This document shows positions 54,240 to 61,897 of a DNA stretch of 64,000 nucleotides, piece after piece (the stretch's first letter is position 1; the number at the start of each line of letters is the position of its first letter). The stretch is from contig NZ_ARYN01000002.1 of NCBI RefSeq assembly GCF_002094855.1, positions 62,001 through 126,000 on the forward strand. Reading direction: 5' to 3'. Origin of the DNA: Zunongwangia atlantica 22II14-10F7. Its GTDB lineage: Bacteria; Bacteroidota; Bacteroidia; Flavobacteriales; Flavobacteriaceae. Below the pieces are notes generated by a model, which ran no database searches, had not been told where the DNA came from, and saw nothing but the letters and a program-made list of their open reading frames with translations. A program made the position numbers and the translations under genes.

Positions 54240-54658
54240 GAGTTCTTTTTTGCTAATGCTATGGTAGTAAGTTTTACCAGGGAAATTAAATTATCTTGAG
54301 CATCGGTAATATGAATATTCCAAAGCTGCGTGGTTCGGCCTTTATGAATAAAGATAGCTTTGGCAAAAACATCGCCTTCTTTTATGCTTTTAAGGTGATT
54401 GGCAGAAATTTCTATCCCACGAATCACAAAATCTTTGGTATCTAAAAAAATATAACTCGCCGCGCTGCCAACACTTTCGGCCAGAGCCACACTCGCACCA
54501 CCATGCAATACTCCGTCTGGCTGATGTACTTTTGGCGTTACCGGCATTTTTGCGGTTAAAAAATCTTCGCCAACATCTATAAATTCAATATTCAAGGTTT
54601 CCATTAATGTGTTTTTACACATTTTTGAACACATTCCCAGGATTTCCTCTTTGTTCAT
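54236..54658 (-). CDS. PaaI-type hotdog thioesterase, probable DHNA-CoA thioesterase
   Basis: The 140-residue hotdog-fold protein takes the ATG at 54658. The active-site block is HQPDGVLHGGASVALAES, with the Gly-Gly and Glu typical of the PaaI/EntH/YdiI group. A four-base overlap with isochorismate synthase makes a role as 1,4-dihydroxy-2-naphthoyl-CoA thioesterase (MenI-like) the best guess. PaaI relatives with other acyl-CoA substrates cannot be excluded. Confidence 0.85.
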   Translation of the reverse strand: MNKEEILGMCSKMCKNTLMETLNIEFIDVGEDFLTAKMPVTPKVHQPDGVLHGGASVALAESVGSAASYIFLDTKDFVIRGIEISANHLKSIKEGDVFAKAIFIHKGRTTQLWNIHITDAQDNLISLVKLTTIALAKKNS

Positions 54659-54706
54659 AGCAATACGATTAATTACTTTGTAAAAGTACAAAATTGAATC
54701 TACAGC

Positions 54707-55357
54707 ATGAGCCGCGAAAAACAGGTTTCTTACAAAATTAGTAATACATATAGCGTTTTAAACGAGTTTACCGAGAACACGAAAAACATTTGGCTGGTTT
54801 GCCACGGCATTGGTTATTTAAGCCGATATTTTATTCGGCATTTTAATCATCTGGATGCCAGTGAGAACTACATCATCGCACCCCAGGCGCAAAGCAAATA
54901 TTACCTGAAATCTGATTATCGCCATGTTGGCGCCTCATGGTTGACCAGAGAAAATACTGAAGCCGATATCGAAAATGTGTTGAAATATTTAGATGAAGTA
55001 TATGCTGAAGAAATTCTCTCTAAAAAAAACTTAGCTAAAACGCCCAATCTTATCATTTTGGGATACTCACAAGGCGTTTCTGTTGCTACGCGATTTTTAG
55101 CACGACGAAAAATTAAATGTGATCAACTCATTTTACACTCAGGTAAAATTCCTGCTGAAATTTCTTCGGAAGACCTAGAATTTCTGAAAGACACAAACGT
55201 CACTTATCTCTACGGAACTGAAGACGAATATCTAAAAAAAGGAATTATTGAAGTTGAAGAGGAAAGCCTGAAAACGCTATTTCCGAATAATCTAGAAATT
55301 CTAACCTATAGCGGCGGACACGAATTTAATACTGAAATTATTGAAAAACTGAGTTGA
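54707..55357 (+). CDS. Alpha/beta hydrolase (carboxylesterase/phospholipase-like)
   Basis: The 216-residue protein has an alpha/beta hydrolase nucleophile elbow, GYSQG, an early CHGIG loop for the oxyanion hole and a late GGHEF His. This is the small esterase/phospholipase layout. It is divergent from the menaquinone thioesterase gene with 48 bp between starts, so it might be functionally related (MenH-like hydrolases are also alpha/beta), but the sequence lacks clear MenH features. Substrate unknown. Confidence 0.8.
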   Translation: MSREKQVSYKISNTYSVLNEFTENTKNIWLVCHGIGYLSRYFIRHFNHLDASENYIIAPQAQSKYYLKSDYRHVGASWLTRENTEADIENVLKYLDEVYAEEILSKKNLAKTPNLIILGYSQGVSVATRFLARRKIKCDQLILHSGKIPAEISSEDLEFLKDTNVTYLYGTEDEYLKKGIIEVEEESLKTLFPNNLEILTYSGGHEFNTEIIEKLS

Positions 55358-55821
55358 TTTGAAAATTTGAAAATGCGATAATGTGGTAATGTGGTAATGT
55401 GGTAATTGAAACTAAGATCAAAAATTTTAAATATTGAATTTTGAATTAAATTTGTTGTCACTTCGAGTGTTTTATTTCGCAGCATAGCGAAGAAATAAAA
55501 TGTATCGAGAAGTCTGTTCCAGTAGGCAGTCTTAGTTGTCGTGAGCAATTACCAGTTAACAATTATCAATGAAAAAATTTTCAGTTCAATGCTAAAAGCT
55601 GAGCACTGATAGCTTAAAAAATTTCTGTAAACTATAAACTGTAAACTACAATTAGCAGTTGCAGTTATAATTTTCACAGAAATGTAATTTCGAGCGCAAC
55701 GAAGTGTAGTCGAGAAATCTTTTTCACTGAAAGCTGACTGTTGAAAGCTGTAAACCTGCAAACTTTCCATTTTTTTCTGAATAATTTTAAATATTTTCGC
55801 CAGATATGATCTAGAAACGCG
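55358..55821. repeat. 464-bp gene-free, repeat-rich region
   Basis: No gene is supported. From left to right it holds three tandem 8-bp units AATGTGGT (55380-55403), a diverged relative of the 181-bp repeat (55453-55513), degenerate short repeats of the TGTAAACTATAAACTG type (about 55520-55660 and 55725-55760), and an ATTTCGAGCGCAACGAAG...GTCGAGAAATC element (55682-55720). Confidence 0.75.
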
Positions 55822-57108
55822 ATGGAATCACAGCAAAAGCCAAAAAGAACAAAAAAGACTTCAGTTTTAAAGAATATCGGTCCGGGGTTTTTACTCGCAG
55901 GAGCCGCAATTGGAGTTTCTCATTTGGTACAATCTACCCGAGCCGGCGCCGATTATGGTTATATTCTTATTTGGGCTTTATTATTGGCTTGTGTTTCTAA
56001 ATATCCGTTTTTAGAATTTGGTCCTCGTTATGTCGCGGGAACCGGGAAGCATTTAATTGCCGGCTATAAACAGCTAGGTAAGATTCCGTATTATTTATTC
56101 ATTTTTATTACGGTAGCCAGTATGTTTATAATCCAGGCAGCGGTAACTATCGTAACGGCCGGTTTAGCAGAACGACTTTTTAATTTCGGACTTTCCCCAT
56201 TTACGTGGAGTTTCATCATTTTTGGAGCAAGCATTGCGTTATTGCTGATTGGCAAATATCCCGGACTCGATAAAAGTATGAAGATCATTGTAAGTTTACT
56301 TACACTAGCTACTTTGGCAGCGGTTTGTATGGCTTTGGGAATTCAAAAAGAACCGGTAGAAACTGTTGAAGTTCCCTCTTTGTGGACTACAGCGAGCCTC
56401 GGTTTTATCATTGCATTTATGGGCTGGATGCCTATTCCTTTAGATGCTGCAGTTTGGCATTCGATCTGGACTAAAGAAAAAGCACACGAAATTAGAGAGA
56501 AACTTAGTCTAAAAGGCGCTTTTTTAGATTTTAATATTGGTTATTTTTCGGCTTGTTTTATTGGAATTTTGTTCTTCCTGCTAGGCGTTTTGGTGATGTT
56601 TGGAAGTGGAGAAAGTTTTAGCAGTAATAGTATTGAATTTTCTTCGCAACTTATTAATCTCTACGGAAGAACTTTGGGAGAATGGAGTAAACCGGTTATC
56701 GCCATTGCTGCTTTTGTAACGATGTTAAGCACCGTGATTACGGTCACTGATGCTTATCCAAGGGTTATTTCTGAATTATTTCACCCAGAAAATTCTATTT
56801 CGGCTGAAGCTGATAATCGTAAAAAAAGATGGCAATTTTATCGAATATCGATTTTTATAATCCCCATACTTTCGTTAGCGATTCTTTATTTTACTTCGGG
56901 ATCATTTACCATTTTGGTAGATTTTGCCGCTGGTTTATCATTTTTGTCTGCCCCAATTCTCGCCTGGTTTAATTATAAATTGGTTACTGGCCAGGAAATG
57001 CCGGAAGCCGATAGGCCGGGTAAAAATTACCGAATATTTACGATCATTTGTTTTGTGATGCTATTGGTATTCAATATTGCCTATTTAGGCTATAACTTTT
57101 TTATATAG
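55822..57108 (+). CDS. Nramp-related divalent metal transporter with altered motifs
   Basis: The 428-residue protein has about eleven transmembrane helices and the LeuT-like Nramp layout. Helix 1 carries GPGFLLAGAAIGVSHLVQST where canonical Nramps have the metal-binding DPGN. Helix 6 reads GWMPIPLDAAVWHS, where MPH would be expected. The Asp and Asn ligands of helix 1 are therefore missing, so the substrate may not be Mn or Fe. Similar variants are common in Bacteroidota and are annotated simply as Nramp-family transporters. Monocistronic, convergent with a lipoprotein gene seven bases away. Confidence 0.82.
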   Translation: MESQQKPKRTKKTSVLKNIGPGFLLAGAAIGVSHLVQSTRAGADYGYILIWALLLACVSKYPFLEFGPRYVAGTGKHLIAGYKQLGKIPYYLFIFITVASMFIIQAAVTIVTAGLAERLFNFGLSPFTWSFIIFGASIALLLIGKYPGLDKSMKIIVSLLTLATLAAVCMALGIQKEPVETVEVPSLWTTASLGFIIAFMGWMPIPLDAAVWHSIWTKEKAHEIREKLSLKGAFLDFNIGYFSACFIGILFFLLGVLVMFGSGESFSSNSIEFSSQLINLYGRTLGEWSKPVIAIAAFVTMLSTVITVTDAYPRVISELFHPENSISAEADNRKKRWQFYRISIFIIPILSLAILYFTSGSFTILVDFAAGLSFLSAPILAWFNYKLVTGQEMPEADRPGKNYRIFTIICFVMLLVFNIAYLGYNFFI

Positions 57109-57115
57109 AAACCAA

Positions 57116-57769
57116 TTAAACGCAGGCATTTTCATCTATCTCTGCAATCTCTTCAGAAACTATGGTTATATTTCCCTCGCGATCTACTTTAAGATGAAAT
57201 CGGTTTGTTTGAAATGGCAAACAATAGCTTACCGTTTGCATTACAATTAATTCAAAACCATCTTGAGTTTCTTTAATAGCACCACTATTTTTATCATTTA
57301 CAGCCCAATAATAAGCATTAGCTCTTGCGACAAGTAAGGCTTCACTCGGCGTATCAATTTCTCCAAGAAAATTAAGAAGATCCTCTTTAGAAGTAACTAA
57401 AAAACTATCTCCCTCTTGCAGATATTTAATAAAACTGAAGCAATAATCTGGCAAACAGCCACTAACGAAACCAGCATCTGCTTGTAAATTATCAAATGTC
57501 GTTAAACAATCAGATTCTGAACAAATTTCACCAAAAGAAAAAAGTACGTTATTGCGATAAACTAATGAAGTTGGATCATCTGGATCTTCTAAATCTGGCA
57601 TTGACTGGATATATTCAAAATAGGTAATTTGCTCATCAGTCTGAATATCAGAATATGGATAGGCTGCAGATATTGCTTCAAAATCATTAAAATTAACTTC
57701 GATCCCATCATCGTCGCTGGAGCAACCTATGAGTAATAATACTAGTGCTACGAATAGTAAATTTTTCAT
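57116..57769 (-). CDS. Cys-rich lipoprotein, paralogue 1
   Basis: The 217-residue protein starts at the ATG at 57769, giving a lipoprotein signal (LLLIGCSSDDDG). The mature part has Cys pairs (SESDC, CLPDYC), the shared block YCLPFQTNRFHLKVDREGNI and a terminal Cys two residues from the end. The next gene upstream has the same pattern, so the pair arose by duplication. No known family; the acidic SDDD after the lipid Cys resembles a surface-export signal in Bacteroidota. Start is 10 bp from the neighbour's stop, so an operon is likely. Confidence 0.75.
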   Translation of the reverse strand: MKNLLFVALVLLLIGCSSDDDGIEVNFNDFEAISAAYPYSDIQTDEQITYFEYIQSMPDLEDPDDPTSLVYRNNVLFSFGEICSESDCLTTFDNLQADAGFVSGCLPDYCFSFIKYLQEGDSFLVTSKEDLLNFLGEIDTPSEALLVARANAYYWAVNDKNSGAIKETQDGFELIVMQTVSYCLPFQTNRFHLKVDREGNITIVSEEIAEIDENACV

Positions 57770-57779
57770 CAATTCCTTT

Positions 57780-58421
57780 CTAGATACACATATCATCATT
57801 TCTCGAATATTCTTCCTCTGCTTCTATAGAGATTTGTCCATTTCTCTTTACAAGTAGATTAAATCGATTGGTAAGAATGGGCAAACAATCAGACATCAAT
57901 TTGGTTGCTATAAATTCATAACCTGCAGTAGTCTCTCGATAAGCTCCAACTTCAATATTATTATAATCGGTTCTATAAGTTCTTCCCCACACTAAGAAAA
58001 GAGCTTTTGCCAGTGTATCAACCTCTCCTACCAGATCTACAAATTCGGCTTCAGTATTTATAACATATTCATTTCCGTTTCGAGAAACGACTAAATAGTC
58101 ATGACAGTCATATCCATATAAACCAACATACTTTTTAAAACCATTCCCCGGATCTGTATTTTCAAGACTTGCGCAATAACTGTTTGGACTTTCTGTGCAA
58201 GTACCATATTGAAATGTAATCAACTGATCTCCATTTTCTGCGATTAAAACCTGCGCCATTCCGTCTATATTCAGACTATTAGCTAAAATCTCCATATAAT
58301 CCTCTTCTTCTATTTCCTGAAAATCTGAATATACCGCAAGGTCAATTTCTTCAGAAGTATCATTATCTGAACAAGAAAATAATAACATTACTAAGGCTAA
58401 AATTGATAGTTTTTTGATCAT
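57780..58421 (-). CDS. Cys-rich lipoprotein, paralogue 2
   Basis: The 213-residue protein takes the ATG at 58421 (MIKKLSILALVMLLFSCS), with an acidic post-Cys stretch DNDTSEEID. It shares with the downstream gene the block DCLPILTNRFNLLVKRNGQI, an adjacent GEVDT/GEIDT segment and the C-terminal CI/CV ending. The conserved cysteines suggest disulfides outside the cytoplasm. The 80 bp upstream of this start is duplicated in front of a pseudogene at 59554-59633. Function unknown. Confidence 0.75.
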   Translation of the reverse strand: MIKKLSILALVMLLFSCSDNDTSEEIDLAVYSDFQEIEEEDYMEILANSLNIDGMAQVLIAENGDQLITFQYGTCTESPNSYCASLENTDPGNGFKKYVGLYGYDCHDYLVVSRNGNEYVINTEAEFVDLVGEVDTLAKALFLVWGRTYRTDYNNIEVGAYRETTAGYEFIATKLMSDCLPILTNRFNLLVKRNGQISIEAEEEYSRNDDMCI

Positions 58422-58496
58422 AATATTTAATTGATTTCTAATTAGATGCAAAAAATTCAAAAAGGTTGCGTATAAAAAAAGCTGCTGAAAAATCAA
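58417..58496. repeat. Upstream-region duplicate, copy 1 (partner at 59554-59633)
   Basis: About 80 bp, beginning at the start codon of paralogue 2 (ATCATAATATTT) and running through AAAAAGGTTGCGTA to GCTGAAAAATCA, aligns almost without gaps to 59554-59633. The similarity ends inside what is, in copy 2, the dnaK terminator hairpin. Confidence 0.8.
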
Positions 58497-58525
58497 TGAT
58501 TTCATCCCAAATCATTTTCCGGAGT

Positions 58526-59110
58526 TTACTCTAAACAAAAACTTAAATCGATGCTATAATTAATATCCGCCTCAATATTTTCCCCACACATACCCCGAAC
58601 GTCACCAATACTACAATCTGGATCATCTGAAATTATTATTTTTGAAATACTATTGGTATATCCAGATATTGTTGCATTTAAAACTCCATTTTCAAAACTA
58701 TTAATTCTGAAATTAGCTCCTTCTTCAGTAGTTTCATCTAATTTTCTAATAGGATCTAGTGTACTATAATGATAGCTTACAGTTTCGCTCGATTGCTCCG
58801 GAAAACGGAATACAAAATTTATATATCGAAAATTTTTACGAATACTTTCTTCGGAAAAACTTTTAATGATGTCTGCATCGAAACTTATATAAATTTGAAA
58901 ACGCTCATCCGTATAACTATAAGCGCGATAATAATAGTTCTCGTCACAATTAACGCCGACAGGGCAAGCGATTTCAAGCTTTGTACAATTATTTAAAGAA
59001 CCAACGCTCAAATTATATGATTCATATCGAAAATCTATTGAATCATCGTCGTCATTACTGCAAGAAAGTGTAATGCAAAAAAAGGCGCCAAGAAGTAAAA
59101 GTTTTTTCAT
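58526..59110 (-). CDS. Lipoprotein of unknown function
   Basis: The 194-residue protein has a clear lipobox (ITLSCSNDDDDS) followed by an acidic run. The rest is beta-rich, with an early CTKLEIACPVGVNC stretch and further Cys residues near the end (DPDCSIGDVRGMC, LSFCLE). It does not look homologous to the two adjacent Cys-rich paralogues. It probably forms a transcription unit with them or stands alone; 104 bp separate it from paralogue 2. No family recognised. Confidence 0.7.
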   Translation of the reverse strand: MKKLLLLGAFFCITLSCSNDDDDSIDFRYESYNLSVGSLNNCTKLEIACPVGVNCDENYYYRAYSYTDERFQIYISFDADIIKSFSEESIRKNFRYINFVFRFPEQSSETVSYHYSTLDPIRKLDETTEEGANFRINSFENGVLNATISGYTNSISKIIISDDPDCSIGDVRGMCGENIEADINYSIDLSFCLE

Positions 59111-59249
59111 CTGTAATCTGAATTTAGTTTTCTGATATTTTTAAGTATTTATTTAAAAAGTACTAGTTTTTTAACACTAAAGAATCTGTACAAAGCGTGT
59201 AATTTAAGTGAGTTAAAGTATGGAAAAGTGGACATCACTGTGTTATCGT

Positions 59250-59558
59250 TTAATCTGAAGAAGAGCAGGTAAAAACCTTTATATCATCCCGGCCTTCATT
59301 TTCTAAGTACGCATTACTTTCTTTTGCAGTTGTAAAATGTTATCATCCCTTGAAAATTCACTCTACCATCCGTGATTAATTCATAGTAAACAGTCTGTCC
59401 CTTTTAATCACCTCTAAAAATTGATACTTCAGTTCCGCAATTTGAGTTCAGTTCAGCTTTATAATTAGTAAACCAAGTTTCATTTTATCCACCGGTACAA
59501 TTAGTATCATCATCGTCTGAACAAGATGCTAAAACCAAAATTAGTATTTTCTGATCAT
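59250..59558 (-). pseudogene. Decayed small lipoprotein gene
   Basis: Reading leftwards from an ATG at 59558, a lipoprotein signal (KILILVLASCSDDDD) is visible after a two-base frameshift. The same frame continues through NETWFTNYKAELNSNCGTEV, SIFRGD and KGQTVYYELITDG, interrupted by two in-frame TAA stops. After a further frameshift it ends TTAKESNAYLENEG...VFTCSSSD and a stop at 59250. The coherent protein-like text across about 100 codons, with at least four disabling changes, marks a former exported lipoprotein of about 100 residues. Confidence 0.75.
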
Positions 59559-59633
59559 AATATTTGATTGATTTATAAGTAGATACAAAAAATCCTAAAA
59601 GGTTGCGTACAAAAAAAGCCGCTGAAAAATCAG
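59554..59633. repeat. Upstream-region duplicate, copy 2 (partner at 58417-58496)
   Basis: This copy precedes the pseudogene and runs into the left half of the dnaK terminator. Estimated by eye, identity with copy 1 is well over 80%, far higher than between the downstream coding sequences. Confidence 0.8.
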
Positions 59634-59645
59634 CGGCTTTTTTTA
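59610..59645 (-). terminator. dnaK terminator
   Basis: AAAAAAAGCCGCTGA pairs with TCAGCGGCTTTTTTT around a short A-rich loop. This strong bidirectional-type hairpin lies about 90 bp beyond the dnaK stop. Confidence 0.85.
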
Positions 59646-59674
59646 TTATTCAGATATAATATTCAATTTTGAAG

Positions 59675-59695
59675 ATCCCGAATCAAGTTCGGGAT
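59675..59695. repeat. Short palindrome downstream of dnaK
   Basis: ATCCCGAA and TTCGGGAT flank a five-base loop. Its CCCGA core is shared with the palindrome at 38045-38057. It lies between the dnaK stop and its terminator. Confidence 0.5.
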
Positions 59696-59736
59696 AAGCG
59701 ATTCACAAGATTTTACAAAGCAAATCTGTTCTCTGC

Positions 59737-61656
59737 TTACTTCACTTCTTCAAAATCTACATCTTCTACATCGTCTCCACCTTTGGCTTCACCGCCTCCG
59801 GCTTGTCCTCCTTCAGCTCCGGTTGCTCCTTGTTGAGCGCCTCCCTGAGCTTCAGCTTGTGCTTTATACATTTCTTCTGAAGCTGTTTTCCATGCTTCAT
59901 TCAATTTGTCTAATGCAGGAGAAATGGTTTCTAATTCTTTAGTTTCGTAAGCTTTCTTAAGCTCTTCTAAAGCATCTTCGATAGGCTTCTTCTTATCATC
60001 AGAAAGTTTATCACCAAACTCTTTTAATTGTTTCTCAGTCTGGAAGATCATTCCATCGGCTTCGTTAAGCTTATCTACTTTTTCTTTCGCTTTCTTATCG
60101 GCATCAGCATTTGCTTCAGCTTCCTGCTTCATTTTTGCGATTTCTTCTTCTGTTAATCCTGAAGAAGCCTCGATACGGATATCCTGAGATTTTCCTGTCG
60201 CTTTATCTGTAGCACTTACTTTAATAATACCGTTTGCATCAATATCGAAAGTTACTTCAATTTGAGGTGTTCCTCTTGGCGCTGGTGGAATACCATCTAA
60301 ATGGAATCTACCAATCGTTTTATTGTCTGCGGCCATTGGGCGCTCTCCCTGTAACACATGAATTTCTACTGAAGGCTGATTATCTGCAGCGGTAGAGAAA
60401 GTTTGTGACTTTTTAGTAGGAATCGTGGTATTAGATTCAATAAGTTTTGTATTTACACCTCCCATAGTTTCAATACCTAAAGAAAGTGGGGTTACGTCTA
60501 GTAATAATACATCCTTAACATCTCCAGTTAATACACCACCCTGAATTGCAGCACCAATAGATACAACCTCATCTGGGTTTACACCTTTAGAAGGTTTTTT
60601 ACCAAAGAAGCTCTCTACTTCCTGCTGAATTTTAGGAATACGTGTAGAACCACCTACTAAGATTACTTCGTCGATATCACTTGTAGAAAGACCAGCATCA
60701 TTAAGTGCTTTCTTTACTGGCTCCATAGATCTTGTTACAAGTTCTGCTGCTAATTGCTCAAATTTAGATCTTGTTAAAGTTTCAACTAAGTGTTTTGGTC
60801 CACTAGCAGTAGCAGTAACATAAGGTAAATTAATTTCTGTTTGAGAAGAAGATGATAACTCGATCTTCGCTTTCTCTGCAGCTTCTTTTAGACGTTGTAA
60901 CGCCATAGGATCTTTTCTAAGATCGATATCTTCAGCTTTCTGGAAAGTATCTGCTAACCAATCGATAATTACCTCATCAAAATCGTCACCACCAAGGTGA
61001 GTATCACCATTTGTAGATAATACTTCAAATACACCATCTCCTAATTCTAGGATAGAAATATCGAAAGTACCACCACCAAGGTCATAAACAGCAATTTTTT
61101 GATCGCTAGATTTTTTATCTAAACCGTAAGCTAATGCAGCAGCGGTTGGCTCGTTAATGATTCGTCTTACTTTAAGACCTGCAATCTCACCAGCCTCTTT
61201 AGTAGCCTGACGCTGAGAATCGTTAAAATAAGCAGGTACTGTAATTACAGCTTCTGTTACATCCTGTCCTAAATAATCTTCAGCTGTTTTCTTCATTTTT
61301 TGAAGAATCATTGCTGAAAGTTCTTGCGGAGTATAAAGACGACCATCGATATCTACACGAGGTGTATCATTATCTCCTTTTTTCACTTTATATGCTACAC
61401 GACCAGCTTCTCTTGAAGATTCAGAGAATTTATTCCCCATAAATCTTTTAATAGAAGCGATTGTTTTTTCTGGGTTTGTTACAGCCTGTCTTTTTGCAGG
61501 ATCCCCAACTTTGATTTCACCACCTTCTACAAAAGCAATTACAGAAGGAGTTGTTCTTTTACCTTCGGCATTAGGGATTACCGTAGGCTCGTTACCTTCC
61601 ATAACTGAAACGCAGGAGTTAGTTGTACCTAAGTCAATTCCAATTATCTTACTCAT
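59737..61656 (-). CDS. dnaK: Chaperone protein DnaK (Hsp70)
   Basis: The 639-residue Hsp70 has the ATPase landmarks [32 protein letters not shown] and [14 protein letters not shown], the [16 protein letters not shown] and [14 protein letters not shown] linker-proximal segments, a substrate-binding domain and a Gly/Ala-rich tail ending [11 protein letters not shown]. It folds and refolds proteins with DnaJ and GrpE, neither of which is adjacent. No CIRCE element is present upstream; an inverted repeat near 61717-61746 may be regulatory. Confidence 0.98.
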   Translation of the reverse strand: MSKIIGIDLGTTNSCVSVMEGNEPTVIPNAEGKRTTPSVIAFVEGGEIKVGDPAKRQAVTNPEKTIASIKRFMGNKFSESSREAGRVAYKVKKGDNDTPRVDIDGRLYTPQELSAMILQKMKKTAEDYLGQDVTEAVITVPAYFNDSQRQATKEAGEIAGLKVRRIINEPTAAALAYGLDKKSSDQKIAVYDLGGGTFDISILELGDGVFEVLSTNGDTHLGGDDFDEVIIDWLADTFQKAEDIDLRKDPMALQRLKEAAEKAKIELSSSSQTEINLPYVTATASGPKHLVETLTRSKFEQLAAELVTRSMEPVKKALNDAGLSTSDIDEVILVGGSTRIPKIQQEVESFFGKKPSKGVNPDEVVSIGAAIQGGVLTGDVKDVLLLDVTPLSLGIETMGGVNTKLIESNTTIPTKKSQTFSTAADNQPSVEIHVLQGERPMAADNKTIGRFHLDGIPPAPRGTPQIEVTFDIDANGIIKVSATDKATGKSQDIRIEASSGLTEEEIAKMKQEAEANADADKKAKEKVDKLNEADGMIFQTEKQLKEFGDKLSDDKKKPIEDALEELKKAYETKELETISPALDKLNEAWKTASEEMYKAQAEAQGGAQQGATGAEGGQAGGGEAKGGDDVEDVDFEEVK

Positions 61657-61716
61657 AACTTTATACGTTGATTTAATTTTTTATTCAATGTTTCGCTCTC
61701 TAAAAGTCAATCTTTA

Positions 61717-61746
61717 TGCCAGCAAAAAACTTATGACAGGTTGGCA
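61717..61746 (-). promoter_or_regulatory. Inverted repeat upstream of dnaK
   Basis: TGCCAGC (61717-61723) and GTTGGCA (61740-61746) form near-complementary arms 16 bp apart, 61-90 bp before the dnaK ATG, enclosing CTGTCATAAGTTTTTTGC on the coding strand. It is a candidate heat-shock or activator site, seen by symmetry only. Confidence 0.35.
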
Positions 61747-61871
61747 GAAACATTTTTAAACAGCTGTATTTTCAGCTAAAATCAATGCAACTTTTGCAGA
61801 GTAGCCTGCGAATTGTGCATAAATAGGCAGTTTGAAATGCTTTTTTATTTCTGAATCTGTTTCTGAAATTA

Positions 61872-61879
61872 TACATTTG
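61872..61879 (+). promoter_or_regulatory. Candidate -7 box (TACATTTG) for the serine dehydratase gene
   Basis: TACATTTG fits TAnnTTTG and lies 18 bp before the ATG at 61898. No convincing -33 TTG is seen at normal spacing. Confidence 0.5.
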
Positions 61880-61897
61880 TTCGCATAATTTTTCGGT

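Larger units (their letters stand above)
59111..59736. other. 626-bp region without an intact gene
   Basis: From left to right it holds nothing recognisable (59111-59249), a decayed lipoprotein gene (59250-59558), a duplicated upstream region (59554-59633), the dnaK terminator (59610-59645) and a small palindrome (59675-59695). Confidence 0.75.

Noticed and set aside
61700-61760. Sigma-54 type promoter (TGTCAT...TTTGCT) before dnaK
   Set aside because: The distance between the GG-like and GC elements is two bases too long and the first element is not GG.
61657-61897. CIRCE element for HrcA control of dnaK
   Set aside because: No TTAGCACTC/GAGTGCTAA arms are present in the upstream region.
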